Assembly (NCBI GenBank): GCA_951804985.1
Contig: OX638131.1
Span: forward strand, 1,240,001-1,304,000
Length of the DNA stretch: 64,000 nucleotides
Direction of reading: 5' to 3'
Origin: Dryomyza anilis
Lineage: Eukaryota > Arthropoda > Insecta > Diptera > Dryomyzidae
The notes under the pieces were generated by a model. That model was not told the DNA's origin, did not search any database, and saw only the letters and a program-made list of their open reading frames with translations. Position 1 is the stretch's first letter. The number at the start of each line of letters is the position of its first letter. Both the position numbers and the translations under genes were made by a program. Below, piece by piece: positions 38,001 to 48,099 of this stretch.

Positions 38001-41000
38001 GGCCCCTGAACGGACCAACTAGCGGCCATTGCGTCCTTTGTTTCGCCATGATTTTTTCGAAGTTTTGCAGCATTCGCCTCGCATACAAACCAAATACTAT
38101 TCGACATGTTGTAGTTGTTCTCATAGATGCAAAACCCTCCGTTAGTTGGTGCTGAGTTCAGACAAATAATTGTTCGCGCCTTTTTATAACGTTTCGCACA
38201 TTTACAGCGCGCTTAACGCTAGTTGTTTTTTTTTTAGTTCTTTTCCGCATAATACTACATAATATGCTTCATAAAAACGGCAACTCGCTGTTAATGCGAA
38301 AGAAAAGCATGCGAAAAATGCAGGAAAATTGCATGAACGTGAAAAGCGCAGCCTCGTTTTCGCTTTCGGACGGATAGACGACGAAGTACGCGAAGGCGCA
38401 AGGATGCGAAGGACGCATAGATGTCGTTGAGATGCATGCATTTGACAATGACGTAAAGTCGTGTAAACGGAATTTTTATTTTTCATGTTGTTTGGTTGTT
38501 TACTGCTGCTTTGGCGTCCTTGTTGCTTCTTCTTCTGCGCTGATGTTGCTCGGCGCTTTTACATGTTTTTTGCTCATTTAAAGTAGGACTCGCTGTCAGT
38601 AGTTGATCTGCAGAGACGTCTAATGGAATTGCAATCTGTGTCTATGTCTGTGCTGCCGCGGTATACTTAGAAAAAGCGTCGACTGAAAATCGCATTTGTA
38701 TGCTGTAGCTGTAGTGGATTCGCTGGCAAAATTGAAATTCCTCAACGAGGTAGCTGCGTAGTGTATAAGCTGTGGGTAGAATAGGCCCCAATTATTTTGA
38801 GTCACAGCATAGAGCGACAGAGAGAAAAGGATTTTCTAAAGAAATGCACAGCTCAGCATGTTGCTTTGTGACGCGATACATAAGTAGACGTCGACGTCGA
38901 CGTCGGCGTCGCAGATACGCAGAACTAAAAAATTCTTTCATTCATTCGTTGCTTCTTTTGAATGTCGTCCTTCTTTGTTGTTCATTATGTGTGACATAAT
39001 AGGCTTTTAGTTTCTATTCTTTGCTATTCTTAACTTGAAGCTTTTCTAACATTTCCAGCAGTAGCATAGAAAAAAAGGGCCGACGTCTAGTAATATGGGG
39101 CCCAGAAATAATCGTAAATGCTATGGCAAGCATTGTCTATGACTTAAAAAAAAAAACAGGACTGAGATGTAATTGAACTCAAGTATGCTACAAATAGATC
39201 TGAAATACGCTACTGCTTCGCTTTTAATATGCAGAATATATAGACGAATATCCTATTATTGAAGCTGAATGAAATTTAGACCATATCCCTTTATTTGTCT
39301 GAAAGTACGTTTTTTTGTAATACGAAATGCAATTTATAAAGTTGATATGGTCACAAAGAAGGAAACAACAACGTTTTTGGGTGCTTTTCAATGCCTAACT
39401 CTATTCAGGCGCAGCTTATTCCATTTTTCGACATATATATCACATAATCTTCTTTTCTTCTCGGCCTAGACCGATTTTCACAATTCTTGATGTTCTCATT
39501 ACATGTCACCAACCAATAAGGAATGGTTTTTGCTAAAATTATAACCAAACGAAATTTCTTTTCAACATTTTTTTATTTTACATGCAGAAAATCGCTACGC
39601 AAATCATTTTTTCTTGGCCATGACAATCGTTGTCGTGGTTATCTTTTGCAATATGAAATTGGAAACTTCAAACGACAAAAGTTTATTTATATGGATTCAT
39701 TTATGCTTTGAAACTTCTATACAAAGCTCATCGAAACGAAGAAAGCACAGTTTTCAAACAGCAATGAAGCCATTAAAGAAATCTAATATTGCATGCGATT
39801 TCCTGCTTCGACTATATCAATCGCGTCGTCATTCTTCAAAATGATTCTCATCGGAAATCTAAGATTTTTTCGTTTTATTCCCACATATAGCATTTACACA
39901 TACTTAAATAAATTGAAAAATATTCCAAACGTTTAAAGTAGATACTTGAACCCCATGGCATTATGTGTAACCATCGTTTACATATGCTCCAGCGCATCGC
40001 TCATGCCGCTGTAGCACTTACCAAATGTTACCGCCACATATCCTGCCAAACATCCTTTTTATTTTGCGCTTAAATCGAAAATCAATGTCAAGTAACTTTG
40101 GCGTATTGCGTACAGATACAAAAAGCATCGCAATATTTGCGATACTTTATACATTGTTGTTGTTGTTGTTTAACACAAGAGTAAATTCAAAAAGATTTAA
40201 AATCAGTGAGTAGATTACTTTTTTTTGTGCGAGGCAACATTTATCCCTAGACACCACGTGCCCGCCCAAATGTAGCAGGTGTCTGTCAATCCCCCCCTTC
40301 AATATCAGCCAACCGCATCCATCAGCCACTGCTCTTTCCTTCCATTCCTCTCATCTAAACGTACTGCAGTTTCAATACTCTTTGATTTTTCGGTTGATTC
40401 CAAAAAGTATTCAGTACTAGCCGTACAACAAAAACCGATAATCACTGAACCGAATAATTCGATTTCTTCTCAATGGTGCTTTTGTTCTTCTCTTGCACGT
40501 CCCTCATAGTCATTCAACTTTTCCTGTGGTATAAATCTTTTTTTTTTTTGGTTGCTACGGCACTGCTCATTCCACAATAAAGCCTTCAACTGAAAGTAAA
40601 AAATATAAACGCCACAGATACAGTTACTTGAGGATGGAAATACTCCTGCTCTGAACTGTATCGGAACTGACAACCCATGCCCATTTTGAAGTTGTTTTTC
40701 ATGGTCTCATATTGTTCCAATTTACTTTTCACATTTCAAATGATTATCAATTGTTTACATGTCAACCCGAAATATGTTAAGTTCATATTTGATCTGATTC
40801 AGTATCTAGAAATTTCCACATATTTAGCATTGATGAATTTGTTCAACTGGAAAACTGTTTATGGTTGGAACAAGTTTAAGATAAAAAGACTACAGTCGGA
40901 ATATAACAGTGTAGAATACACTTTCCAAATTGTTGCAGTTTATTAGGAGATAATAATACTTTACAATACTATATCATTATCATATATAATATCATATATA

Positions 41001-44000
41001 ATATTATTCTAACCTCACCCCAGACAATGTTTTCGGCAGTGTCGAGACAATTTAGAAACATTTTATCGTCATGTTTCAAACAGACAAAAGCGGAGTTTAT
41101 TTTACAAGCTTTCTGTTTTCTGTCCGTTTCCACAAAATGCCGCCTATAAAATTCAACAAAATTTTACAACCAAAACATTCCATTTATCTGTGTGTTTGCC
41201 GGAAATATTCCCAAAACATTCCTGAAAAATGCCGAAAATTTTGTTTCGGGCACTTCAGGTTTTATATTTTCGTTATATCGTTATATAAACTTCCCAAAAT
41301 ATTCCTTATATCTGTGTGTTTACCGGAACTATGCCCGAAATATTCCTGAAAAATGACATTTTAATTTCTGTTTTGTTTTAATGTTAGGTTTGGCTTTATT
41401 TTGAATCAACAATTTCAGTCTTAGTTCATCCAAATTATTCGGTGCTCTCAACCACTTAGTCGGTTGTCATTGTCAAAACATCATGGGCAATAGTCAGTTA
41501 GATGTCGGCTCTCTCCCAAAAGAGTACATCGAAAAAAACTTCCAAAAAAGTTTAGTTTAGACTACAGCCAATTTCGAACACTTTTAGAACACTTGGGACT
41601 GTGCACGCTGCAAAAAAAAGGCTCCCCAAACATAATTTTGCAGGCATTAACATGTATGTTTGGAATTTTATGTAAACATAATATATAATTGACTGATAAA
41701 TCATTTATAAACAGGGTTGTATTGAGGCTTGAACAGTGTTTTAGTGAGCTCTGACTTACATTATAATATCCCGGAAACATTTTGATGTTGCCCCTTAAAA
41801 TGGTGTATATTATAATGGAAACATAATAATTACTACATCCAAACAAAATAAATATTTGAACCGAAACATAAATATGTTCAAATTAAAACATGATTTTGAA
41901 CGACCTGAATATAAATATGTTTCCAGTGCAACAAATCAGTTGTTTCAGTACAAAAAGTAGTATGTTTGCATAGAAACATATTTAAATATTTTTGGAAAAA
42001 AATCCTGAAAATAAAATGTTGTTTTTTTATTAAAAATCTTTAAACATGCACAGTGGAATTATAATAATAGAATTCATATACAATTTTTTAAATGCATAAA
42101 TAAATAATTGGTTTAAAACTGCAAGTACAAGTGACCGCATCAATGAATGCACAATTGCACTCATTGATCCATATTTGATACAGTTACAGTTGGTCTCAGC
42201 ACAGCACATAGCGTAAGCAAGGAATTCACGGAGGCTTTTGTAAAAAAACATGCAAAATTCTGTTTGAAAATCGAAACACAGATTATTATTTGTGGTTTTT
42301 TCACATTAGTTTCAGAAATTATATACTACACTATATTAGACTCTGTTACTACTTGTACTTTTTGTAACACAATTTATATATTTATTTAATTTACAAATAA
42401 CAAAATGATTGCCGACGCGAACACGTTTTCTCAACGAACAACAAAAGACACGTACGCAGAAAATGCCGAATAACGAGTGTCAACATTATATACAAGAATT
42501 CATTTTTTGTTTGTTTTCAAACTTCAGTATGTTTAAAATGACCATATACATTCTTCAAACTACGACAAAAGTGACGTAGGTAGAAAATTCTGCTCAACGA
42601 GCGCCAACTTCGTATACAAGAAGAATGTTGGAAGAACACATTTATTAAAATCCAATTTCTTTTTTTGTTTGTTTTTAAACATCAATATGTTCAAACGATG
42701 GCAAAAAATGGCGTAGGTAGAAAATGCTGCACAACGTTGCCAACTTCGTCAGTCGATAAATTATCGAATTAAGACGAGCGTGGCGAACATACGTTGTATT
42801 TAGATTTGATTAGCATTTTCTGTGTTTCGAAACATAGGTTTCACCAAGTGAATTGCCAAGAAACAGTTTATTCAAATGCAATTAAAATTTTATATTGTTA
42901 TTGTAACATATTTATGATAAATTAGACGGATTCTGCTGGACAATATAATTGTGTTTACACGTGAACAAAAATAAATTCAATTTCGATTATAATTTAATTA
43001 CACTTCATTCCTAATACATGTATGGTAATTTCGTATTACTTTTTAATTACATTCAAACATATTCAAACAAATCCTATCTATTCGTATGTAGTGGCTAATA
43101 ACTTGTTGACAATTCGATTTAACCGAATGATGTTAGTTGTTACAACTAACTTTTTCGTTATTCTAACCTCATGCCAAGAGTGAATTATTTTCTGTGATTG
43201 TCTCTTACGCCCTATAACTTTCATAATTCATAAATTTGCCATTGCTCCTACTATCTAACATACATACAAATGTCCTACAGAAATGGCCTACATAAAAATG
43301 TCATGTTCCTGGTTCAAATCGTCATAATCCCTAAAATCGAGGCACTGATTTTTGGATAACAATTATAGTGATGATTTTCAACCAATTAAAAATCTCAAAA
43401 CTGGTCGAAAATTGTCGAAATAAACAGAAGATTAAAATAGTGGTGCAAGTTCTGAACATATTTTTTAAATGAACGAAATAAGTTGGCTCTTTTAATACAC
43501 ATTTAAATCAACTGTAATACATACATTTCTAACTAACCTTAACTTCATTAAATAATATGCACTCGGTACACCGTAATCACTTGTTTTCCGCAATCATACT
43601 ATATTCTTTTATTAGCTCATGACTTGCCAAATATTGTCTGGCCTCTTGTGTAGCTCCCGTATTTGTCAGCTCTTTCTTTACCCCCAAAACTTTACTCTAT
43701 TTTTTAACCCGTTGAACGTTTTTTTACTTGATGCCTTTTGACCATACAAAAAAAAAAACGATTTCGCACAAAAGCCACAACCAACTAACTTCATTTGGGT
43801 TAATACTATTTTTTTTTTTTTTTTTTCATTTTTTGTTCAGTCTCTTCCCACTTTCACTGTGCTGTATACATTTGCACTTGGCTTAGTTTTTTGCATAACC
43901 GCTTTTTTGTTCTTCATGACTTTAAATTTCTCATCTCAAGAGATAATATAAGGAAAAAATATTTGTTTTATACTTTATTTCTTGGCGTTGTTGTGGACTT

Positions 44001-45463
44001 CTAGTAGATTTCTTCTTTTTGTGGAGCAAAGCAATTCTCTCAAGCGGAAGCGTACTTCATTGACTTGCTACTGTTTGCAACCCCGATCAATGTTGGCCGC
44101 ACGCTAGACATGGTCGGAAGTGGACCAAGGTTTTTTATTAGATTTTTTTTTTGCAAATTGCCGATGATATTTTTACTTGACTTGGCAAATCGAAATCAGC
44201 ATAATGAAGTAATGCCTTTAATTTGCCTAATCTCTTTGGTTGTCCTTCCGTTTATCTCTTTCTTACCTTCGTGCGTCCATTGCGATGTTAACCTTTCTCT
44301 CTTTTGCTCGTTGCAGGGGTATTTTGCATCAGAACCAACAGAACTTTAGGGCTGCGGTGGAGAATTTTCAGCGTGCCATACAGTTTCGACCTAATTTAGC
44401 AGGTAAGTCCGCGTGTATAACGGTGTCGCAAGCAGAAGATGCTCACAAATCACGTCTATTTCCAGTGGCCTATCTGAATCTCGGCACCACACTGATAGCG
44501 CTGGGCAAGTGCCAGGATGCGATACGCGTGCTGCAGGAGGGCACCAAACTGGATGGCAGTGGCGTTCGCGACCGTGCTGCCCATGAGCATGCGCGTCTCT
44601 CTGCGTATCTGCAACTGGGCGCTTTGTATGCGGAGCAGGGCAAACTGCAGCGGGCGCTGGCGGTTTATCGCGAGGCGTTGCACGCGCAGGTCACCACTAC
44701 GACGTACTATCAACGCGAGGTGCTTTACAACCGCATCGGCGATGTGTTCGGACGCCTGCAGCAGTGGGACGAGGCGGAGAAGCATCATCGGGCGGCGCTG
44801 GAAATACGGCCGGACCATGTGGCGGCGCATCTCTCGTACGGCATTACGCTGGCAAGAAATGTAGGTGGAAGCAGCTCAAAATTGTTGGTTGCATATTTTA
44901 TAAATTTTTACTTTCAATCGCTACAGAGCAGCAGGGCTTCCGAGGCAGAGTTGTGGTTCAAGCGCGCGCTGCAGCTGGCGCCGGAGCAGGCGAGCGTCCA
45001 CCATCACTACGGTAAGTGTTGCCCGTACGAGTTGCTGTTTAGGAAGCTATATTTTATTTCAAATATCTTTAGCTGAATTTTTGGCGGCACAGACGCGCAC
45101 CGACGAATCCATTGCGTACCGCCTGCGCGCCGCCGAACTCTCGCCCGACGACTATGCGCTGGTGGTCGCTGCAGCTACAGCGCTGCGACTGGCGGAACGC
45201 AAAGTGGAGGCTGAGCAGTGGTATCGCAAGGTAGGCTTCCCGAGAACCCTGTAAGTTTGAACCTCTTTTAATTTTTCATTTGGTAGGCTGTCTCACTGCG
45301 TCCGGACGACGCGCGCGCTCACACGAACCTCGGCGCCATGTTGCATTTGCTGGGACGCAGCAAACACGCGGCCGTCAGTTACGAGGAGGCGTTGAGGCTG
45401 CTGCCCGGCGACCCGACGACATTGGCAAATCTTGCAAAGTTAGGTGTGACGGGCACCAAGTAG
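28957..45463 (+). CDS. Tmtc2: Tmtc2: TMTC-family ER O-mannosyltransferase (spliced, nine supported exons)
   Basis: Spliced CDS, join(28957..29043, 35106..35658, 35727..36987, 37072..37186, 44317..44402, 44466..44860, 44927..45011, 45073..45230, 45287..45463), probably preceded by 1050..1120. Every intron is GT-AG and every phase joins. The order is an N-terminal helix with the YDD motif, polytopic membrane block, DUF1736, low-complexity insertion, last membrane block (PATNLFFYVGFVVAER) and about nine TPR repeats. Family knowledge: TMTC1-4 are ER-resident GT-C-type enzymes that O-mannosylate extracellular cadherin domains, with TPRs in the lumen; human TMTC2 has also been linked to ER calcium handling. 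Assignment to TMTC2 rather than TMTC1/3/4 rests on the PATNLFFYVGFVxAER block and the TPR region around DRAAHEHARLSAYLQLG; this is from remembered family sequence, not a search. Predicted length is about 995 aa against about 836 in human, mostly because of one insertion. Confidence 0.9.
29044..35105 (+). other. Tmtc2: Tmtc2 intron 2 (6.1 kb)
   Basis: Non-coding. It holds the long purine tract at 30122-30835. The rest (29044-30120; 30836-35105) has CAG/TGC-rich stretches at 31640-32060, CA-rich sequence near 32280, and AT-rich DNA at 33100-33850. Segments 29430-30000 and 31200-32300 are less AT-rich with overlapping open frames on both strands. None resembles a known protein or shows splice-site support. 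Confidence 0.6.
30122..30835. repeat. Pure purine microsatellite: (GGAGGAAA)n then (GGAGGAAAGAAA)n
   Basis: The + strand is almost entirely A and G for about 700 bases. Bases of about 30170-30645 are near-perfect 8-bp AAAGGAGG units. Bases of about 30645-30795 switch to a 12-bp GGAGGAAAGAAA unit, one extra GAAA per repeat. Both strands stay open as Lys/Gly/Arg and Ser/Phe/Pro/Leu low-complexity frames, but these are by-products of the repeat and not genes. The boundary between the two unit types is sharp. Confidence 0.95.
35106..35658 (+). CDS. Tmtc2: Tmtc2 exon 3: polytopic membrane region with HPIHTEAVAGIVGRAD signature
   Basis: Acceptor TTTGCAG, donor GTGAGA. It begins RRAILSNTDVSG and includes GSHGSYRPLCVLSFRLN, the family signature HPIHTEAVAGIVGRAD starting near residue 151, and at least four hydrophobic helices ending ALLFKETAITALLVCALFDV. 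The exon is markedly GC-richer than the surrounding introns and uses many C/G-ending codons, consistent with real coding sequence. It lies within the catalytic membrane core conserved in TMTC proteins. Confidence 0.93.
35727..36987 (+). CDS. Tmtc2: Tmtc2 exon 4: DUF1736, long low-complexity insertion, last membrane block
   Basis: The largest exon, 420 codons plus one base, follows a 68-bp intron. It starts HRLRSICVLGAALFCTAYWR. DUF1736 follows at about residues 270-345 (DNPIARTNSLWTRFLTFLYL, FDWGMDAIPRV, LWDRRN). Residues of about 351-543 are an insertion rich in His, Gln, Asn, Ser and Cys, with polySer/Asn runs coded by AGC/AAC repeats at about 36390-36590. Conserved sequence resumes at about residue 544 with PATNLFFYVGFVVAERLLYL and PSVGYCLL, then a final hydrophobic segment and NLDWRDEESLYRSAITVNPPK leading into the TPRs. 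The reading frame is intact across the whole exon, so the insertion is not a retained intron with stops. It could still be alternatively spliced. Confidence 0.93.
37072..37186 (+). CDS. Tmtc2: Tmtc2 exon 5: first TPR repeat
   Basis: Separated from exon 4 by an 84-bp intron and ends at a GTGAGT donor. It encodes LGNLGSVLSSQARYAEAKEV and continues to RPNMADVHF, one TPR helix pair and the start of the next. The TPR continues in frame only after the 7.1-kb intron 5, where the last two bases of this exon combine with the first G of 44317 to make Leu. Confidence 0.9.
37471..37690 (+). mobile_element. Harbinger-like MITE, copy 1 (220 bp, TAA duplication)
   Basis: The termini GGGTGTGTGCGAATTTGACT and AGTCGAATTCGCACACATCC are inverted repeats of about 20 bp, flanked by TAA (37468-37470 and 37691-37693). 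A second member with the same internal sequence lies at 46366-46592. A TAA/TTA 3-bp duplication with G-rich ends fits the PIF/Harbinger (Tourist-like) group. Confidence 0.85.
41025..41365 (+). repeat. Dispersed repeat R1, copy 2
   Basis: Contains ACAGACAAAAGCGGAGTTTA, ATTTATCTGTGTGTTTGCCG and GGAAATATTCCCAAAACATT. The last motif recurs twice within the copy (41190 and 41310), suggesting an internal partial duplication. Confidence 0.65.
41605..43085. repeat. 1.5-kb dispersed repeat (long form of the 28549 copy)
   Basis: The ends GCTGCAAAAAAAAGG...CATAATTTTGCAGGCATTAA and AATTACATTCAAACATATTC match the shorter copy before exon 2. The interior has several AAACATAWTTATGTTT inverted words (about 41830-41980) and a triplicated unit (42430-42760). 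Borders and superfamily are undetermined; no coding region is seen. Confidence 0.55.
42430..42760. repeat. Three tandem ~130-bp units
   Basis: The phrase ACAAAAGWSACGTAGGTAGAA...CAACGAGYGCCAACTT starts near 42440, 42567 and 42703. Each is preceded by a TTTTTTGTTTGTTTTYAAAC and TCARTATGTT stretch. Spacing is about 125-140 bases. Units are diverged by scattered changes. Confidence 0.7.
44317..44402 (+). CDS. Tmtc2: Tmtc2 exon 6: second TPR repeat
   Basis: Acceptor TTGCAG, donor GTAAGT. Encodes GILHQNQQNFRAAVENFQRA and IQFRPNLA, a typical TPR with the small-residue and Ala/Pro pattern. Splicing to exon 5 gives the continuous ADVHFNLGILHQ, exactly as expected of a TPR helix A. The following intron is 63 bp. 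Confidence 0.9.
44466..44860 (+). CDS. Tmtc2: Tmtc2 exon 7: TPR repeats 3-6
   Basis: Encodes VAYLNLGTTLIALGKCQDAI, then DRAAHEHARLSAYLQLGALY, VLYNRIGDVFGRLQQWDEAE and HVAAHLSYGITLARN: four TPR-like helix pairs. The longer spacer between repeats 3 and 4 (GTKLDGSGVRDRAAHEHA) matches the position of a spacer in vertebrate TMTC2, which supports the orthology call. The exon ends in phase 0 before a GTAGGT donor; the next intron is 66 bp. Confidence 0.92.
44927..45011 (+). CDS. Tmtc2: Tmtc2 exon 8: TPR repeat 6-7
   Basis: Acceptor CTACAG, donor GTAAGT. Encodes SSRASEAELWFKRALQLAPE then QASVHHHY, continuing helix B of one TPR and helix A of the next. In frame with both neighbours. Confidence 0.9.
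45073..45230 (+). CDS. Tmtc2: Tmtc2 exon 9: TPR repeats 7-8
   Basis: Follows a 61-bp intron with a TCTTTAG acceptor and ends at GTAGGC. It encodes AEFLAAQTRTDESIAYRLRA, AELSPDDYALVVAAATALRL and AERKVEAEQWYRK, two degenerate TPRs. The frame is open and joined on both sides. Confidence 0.9.
45287..45463 (+). CDS. Tmtc2: Tmtc2 exon 10: last TPR and stop
   Basis: Begins AVSLRPDDARAHTNLGAMLH after a GGTAG acceptor (56-bp intron). It holds the last complete TPR and a half-repeat ending PTTLANLAKLGVTGTK, with TAG at 45461-45463. The C-terminus lacks an obvious KDEL-type retrieval signal, as is usual for multi-pass family members. Ending just after the final TPR fits the vertebrate TMTC2 layout. Confidence 0.92.
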   Translation, partial: AVSLRPDDARAHTNLGAMLHLLGRSKHAAVSYEEALRLLPGDPTTLANLAKLGVTGTK

Positions 45464-46290
45464 GCGTGGCAAGGAACCACACAAACAAAAGCAGCTGAAA
45501 TCTAGTTTAAAGTAGCAAGTAGAAGAAAAGAAGAAGAAGAAGAAGAGTAATATTTTTATAACCAAACACAAAGTGTCAGAATTTAAACAAGGACGGACGA
45601 AGCACTTGTATAGTAATTATTACGTCGGTCGGGCCTGTTGTCCGCTTTTGTAGGACTGCGACCAACCACTACAACAACAAAAACAAAAACAGTATAGACG
45701 ATGACTACAACAACCACAGCCACAGTGTTGGCTCAGCTGATTCCCTCATCACAGAGAACAATAAATAATTTATAAATTGAATGCTTCACAAACTAAAGTA
45801 AAAGGAACATAGAAACTAACAAATAAAACTGTTGCATGCACACATTGCAAATGGGCGGGGCAGAACCAAAAAAAAACAGGACATAAGTGGGCGGGCGGTC
45901 GGGCGTTCGCGCCATGGGTGATCCAGTGAGGTACAACAATAAAATTGTATTTGTAATATGTAAATTAAATGTAAATACTGGTAAATATACTAAATAAAAA
46001 AAATTAAAAACAAAATAAAAACCAAGCAAAAAAAACAATTGAAAATGTTGCAAAATTTGAACTGAAGCGAATCAAAACGTGGGGGAGGCAAAACATGCAA
46101 CAAAAACTGTAGATAAATAAATAATTCAATTGTTTGCAACACAAATTAATGAATACAAAATATTATTATTATTATTACTGTATAAAACATATGTAAAGAG
46201 AACAACACATTTATTAATGAAATTGGAAAATCAAGTAAACAAAACCAGATAAAAACCAAATGAAACAAAATAAAAACCTGATGATAAATT
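45464..46290 (+). other. Tmtc2: Probable Tmtc2 3' UTR with several poly(A) signals
   Basis: After the TAG there is no further coding. AATAAA hexamers lie at 45760, 45822 and 45938, with more AT-rich candidates to about 46280. A GC-rich patch (45853-45905) separates the second and third. Which signal is used cannot be decided from sequence; multiple 3' ends are likely. Confidence 0.55.
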
Positions 46291-46365
46291 TAATACGTTT
46301 ATGTTTTATTTATTTCTAATGGATGGACAGAGGGGTGGCATATGGGTAATTTTATTTTCTACTAA

Positions 46366-46592
46366 GGGTTGCTGAATTGCTAAATAAAGTAAATTCAGTC
46401 GGTAATGCAGTGTTCGACATAATTTAGCAAATTTTCGAGCAGACTTAATTGAACTAAATTGGATGACAGCAAACAGACATATATTAATCTATTGATTATG
46501 GACTTTAACAATTACCGGTTACCAAAAGGAGATCAAACGAAAAGTCGTTCAATTTAGTTTAGTCAGCAATTTAGTCGAATTCGCACACACCC
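46366..46592 (+). mobile_element. Harbinger-like MITE, copy 2
   Basis: Same family and orientation as 37471-37690: shared TTTCGAGC, GATGACAGC, GGTTACC and GCAATTTAGTCGAATTCGCA. TAA flanks both ends (46363-46365 and 46593-46595). The left terminus is diverged (GGGTTGCTGAATTGC). It lies just beyond the Tmtc2 3' end. Confidence 0.82.
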
Positions 46593-46799
46593 TAAGTACA
46601 CCGAGGATCTAAGAATTCAGAAACAGTTGAAACAAAACATTTTTGAATTTAAAATTTTCGAATTTTAATGACATTTTTCCCAATTTTATTTTTATAAATT
46701 TTTTTTTCCAAAAACAATTTTTTCATATATTTTTTTTATTTTATTCCAAACAAATTTTATTATGGAAAACTTTTCTGTTGAAAAATTTTTTTTAAATAA

Positions 46800-46905
46800 A
46801 TTTTTTTTTTTAAATATGAATTCATCATATGATGAATCTGGTAGTTGGTGAAAAATTGGTAATAATTATGAATAAATTCATCAAATGCCTTTCTTTCAGT
46901 GTAGT
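46800..46905 (-). mobile_element. Fragment of the CACAGAAAA-type MITE found at 50187
   Basis: GGTAGTTGGTGAAAAATT...ATGAATAAATTCATC is the reverse complement of the left arm of the 50187 element. Only about 100 bases remain. Confidence 0.6.
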
Positions 46906-47039
46906 GACACATTTAATTTTAAACATAAAGAAAACGTCCGTAAGAGAGTGGTTAGCAGAGCTGTAAAAGTTGGATTATGATTATTTGAAATTAATCAAAA
47001 TAAGTAATCCGACTTTGTTTTTTTTTTTTGATTATTTCT

Positions 47040-48090
47040 ATTTATTAGATTATTTTTTAATTATCAAATAATGATAATTTCGATATGCTTTCGAACATTA
47101 CGTTGTTACTGCTGTCCCAAAAAGTTATGAACAACATTTTTTAATTCGAAATTTTTGATGGTTTTCAATGGTTATGTCGTCGAAAAAATTTTGTAACAAA
47201 AATTATTTTTTCGTAATTTTTCGAACATTGTTGTTTTTGTTCAATAAGTTTTTTTTTTGAAAATGGTGATTTCGATCATTGGGTTGTTTTTGTCACTCAA
47301 ACATTTTTTTTTCGTAAATGTTCGAATATTGTGATTTTATTTTGAAAAAGGGTGATTTCGACCATTGCGTTGTTATTGTCGTCCAAAACATTTTTACAAA
47401 TTTTTATTTTTTATTGTTTTCGTTGAGTTTTTTCTTTTTTTGGAAATCGATAATTTCGATGTCGTTTTTGTCGCCCAACATTTTTTTTTTAACAATTTTT
47501 TTTCTTTTCGAAATTTTTTGAGCATTGTGATAAATGTGTTGTTATTGTCGCCCAACATTTTTTTAACCCTTTTTTTCGAAGTTTTTCGAACATTGTTATT
47601 TTTTCGCCCGACATTTTTTTAACAATTTTTTTTTCAAAAATTTCCAAAAATTGTGGTTTGAGTCGCCTAATATTTTTTAACAATTTTTATTCGAACATTT
47701 TGTGTTTGTCGCCCAAATTTTTTTTAACAATTTTTTTTTCTACCAAACATTTTTCAACTTTTTTTTCCCATAAAAAAAGTTTTTGGTTTTAGAGTTTTAA
47801 AAAATGTGGGTATATATGTAAATATATACCCACATTTTTATCAAAAGTTACCTCCAGAAATATTGGCAGTCATCTGAAAAGAGAATAGTGCATCAATGCT
47901 TCGCAGCTTCTTATTTTGTTAACCTTTGTATCTCTCTCTGTTTAACCCCAAACGAATTTTTTCAAAAATTAAGGTTTCTCTCTGACCAAAACATTATTTT
48001 TTTGTTTTCTATAATTTTTGTTTTTTCACTGATTTATTCAATAAATGTTATTTAGTGAGAGTTATTCAGGAACCTTTATGTTTGACCTCT
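47040..48090 (-). repeat. Satellite-bearing repeat S1, minus copy
   Basis: Units of the type GGTGATTTCGACCATTGCGTTGTTTTTGTCGYCCAAA...TTTTTCGAACATTG repeat from about 47130 to 47760. They are followed by GGGTATATATGTAAATATATACCC and a tail ending AGTGAGAGTTATTCAGGAAC. This is the reverse complement of the repeat at 58640-60600, in the same order. Open frames here are T-rich artefacts of the repeat. Confidence 0.85.
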
Positions 48091-48099
48091 GCTTCTGAG

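Larger units (their letters stand above)
37187..44316 (+). other. Tmtc2: Tmtc2 intron 5 (7.1 kb), between TPR exons
   Basis: Donor GTGAGT at 37187, acceptor TTGCAG before 44317. It contains a 220-bp MITE (37471), an R1 copy (41025), a 1.5-kb repeat (41605) and a triplicated unit (42430). The remaining parts (37700-41020, 43090-44310) are AT-rich to mixed. They hold a GTCGAC-rich microsatellite at 38888-38910 (GACGTC repeats) and no convincing gene. Confidence 0.7.

Noticed and set aside
47318..47683. Phe-rich frames
   Set aside because: Same satellite in inverted orientation, T-rich, no gene signals.
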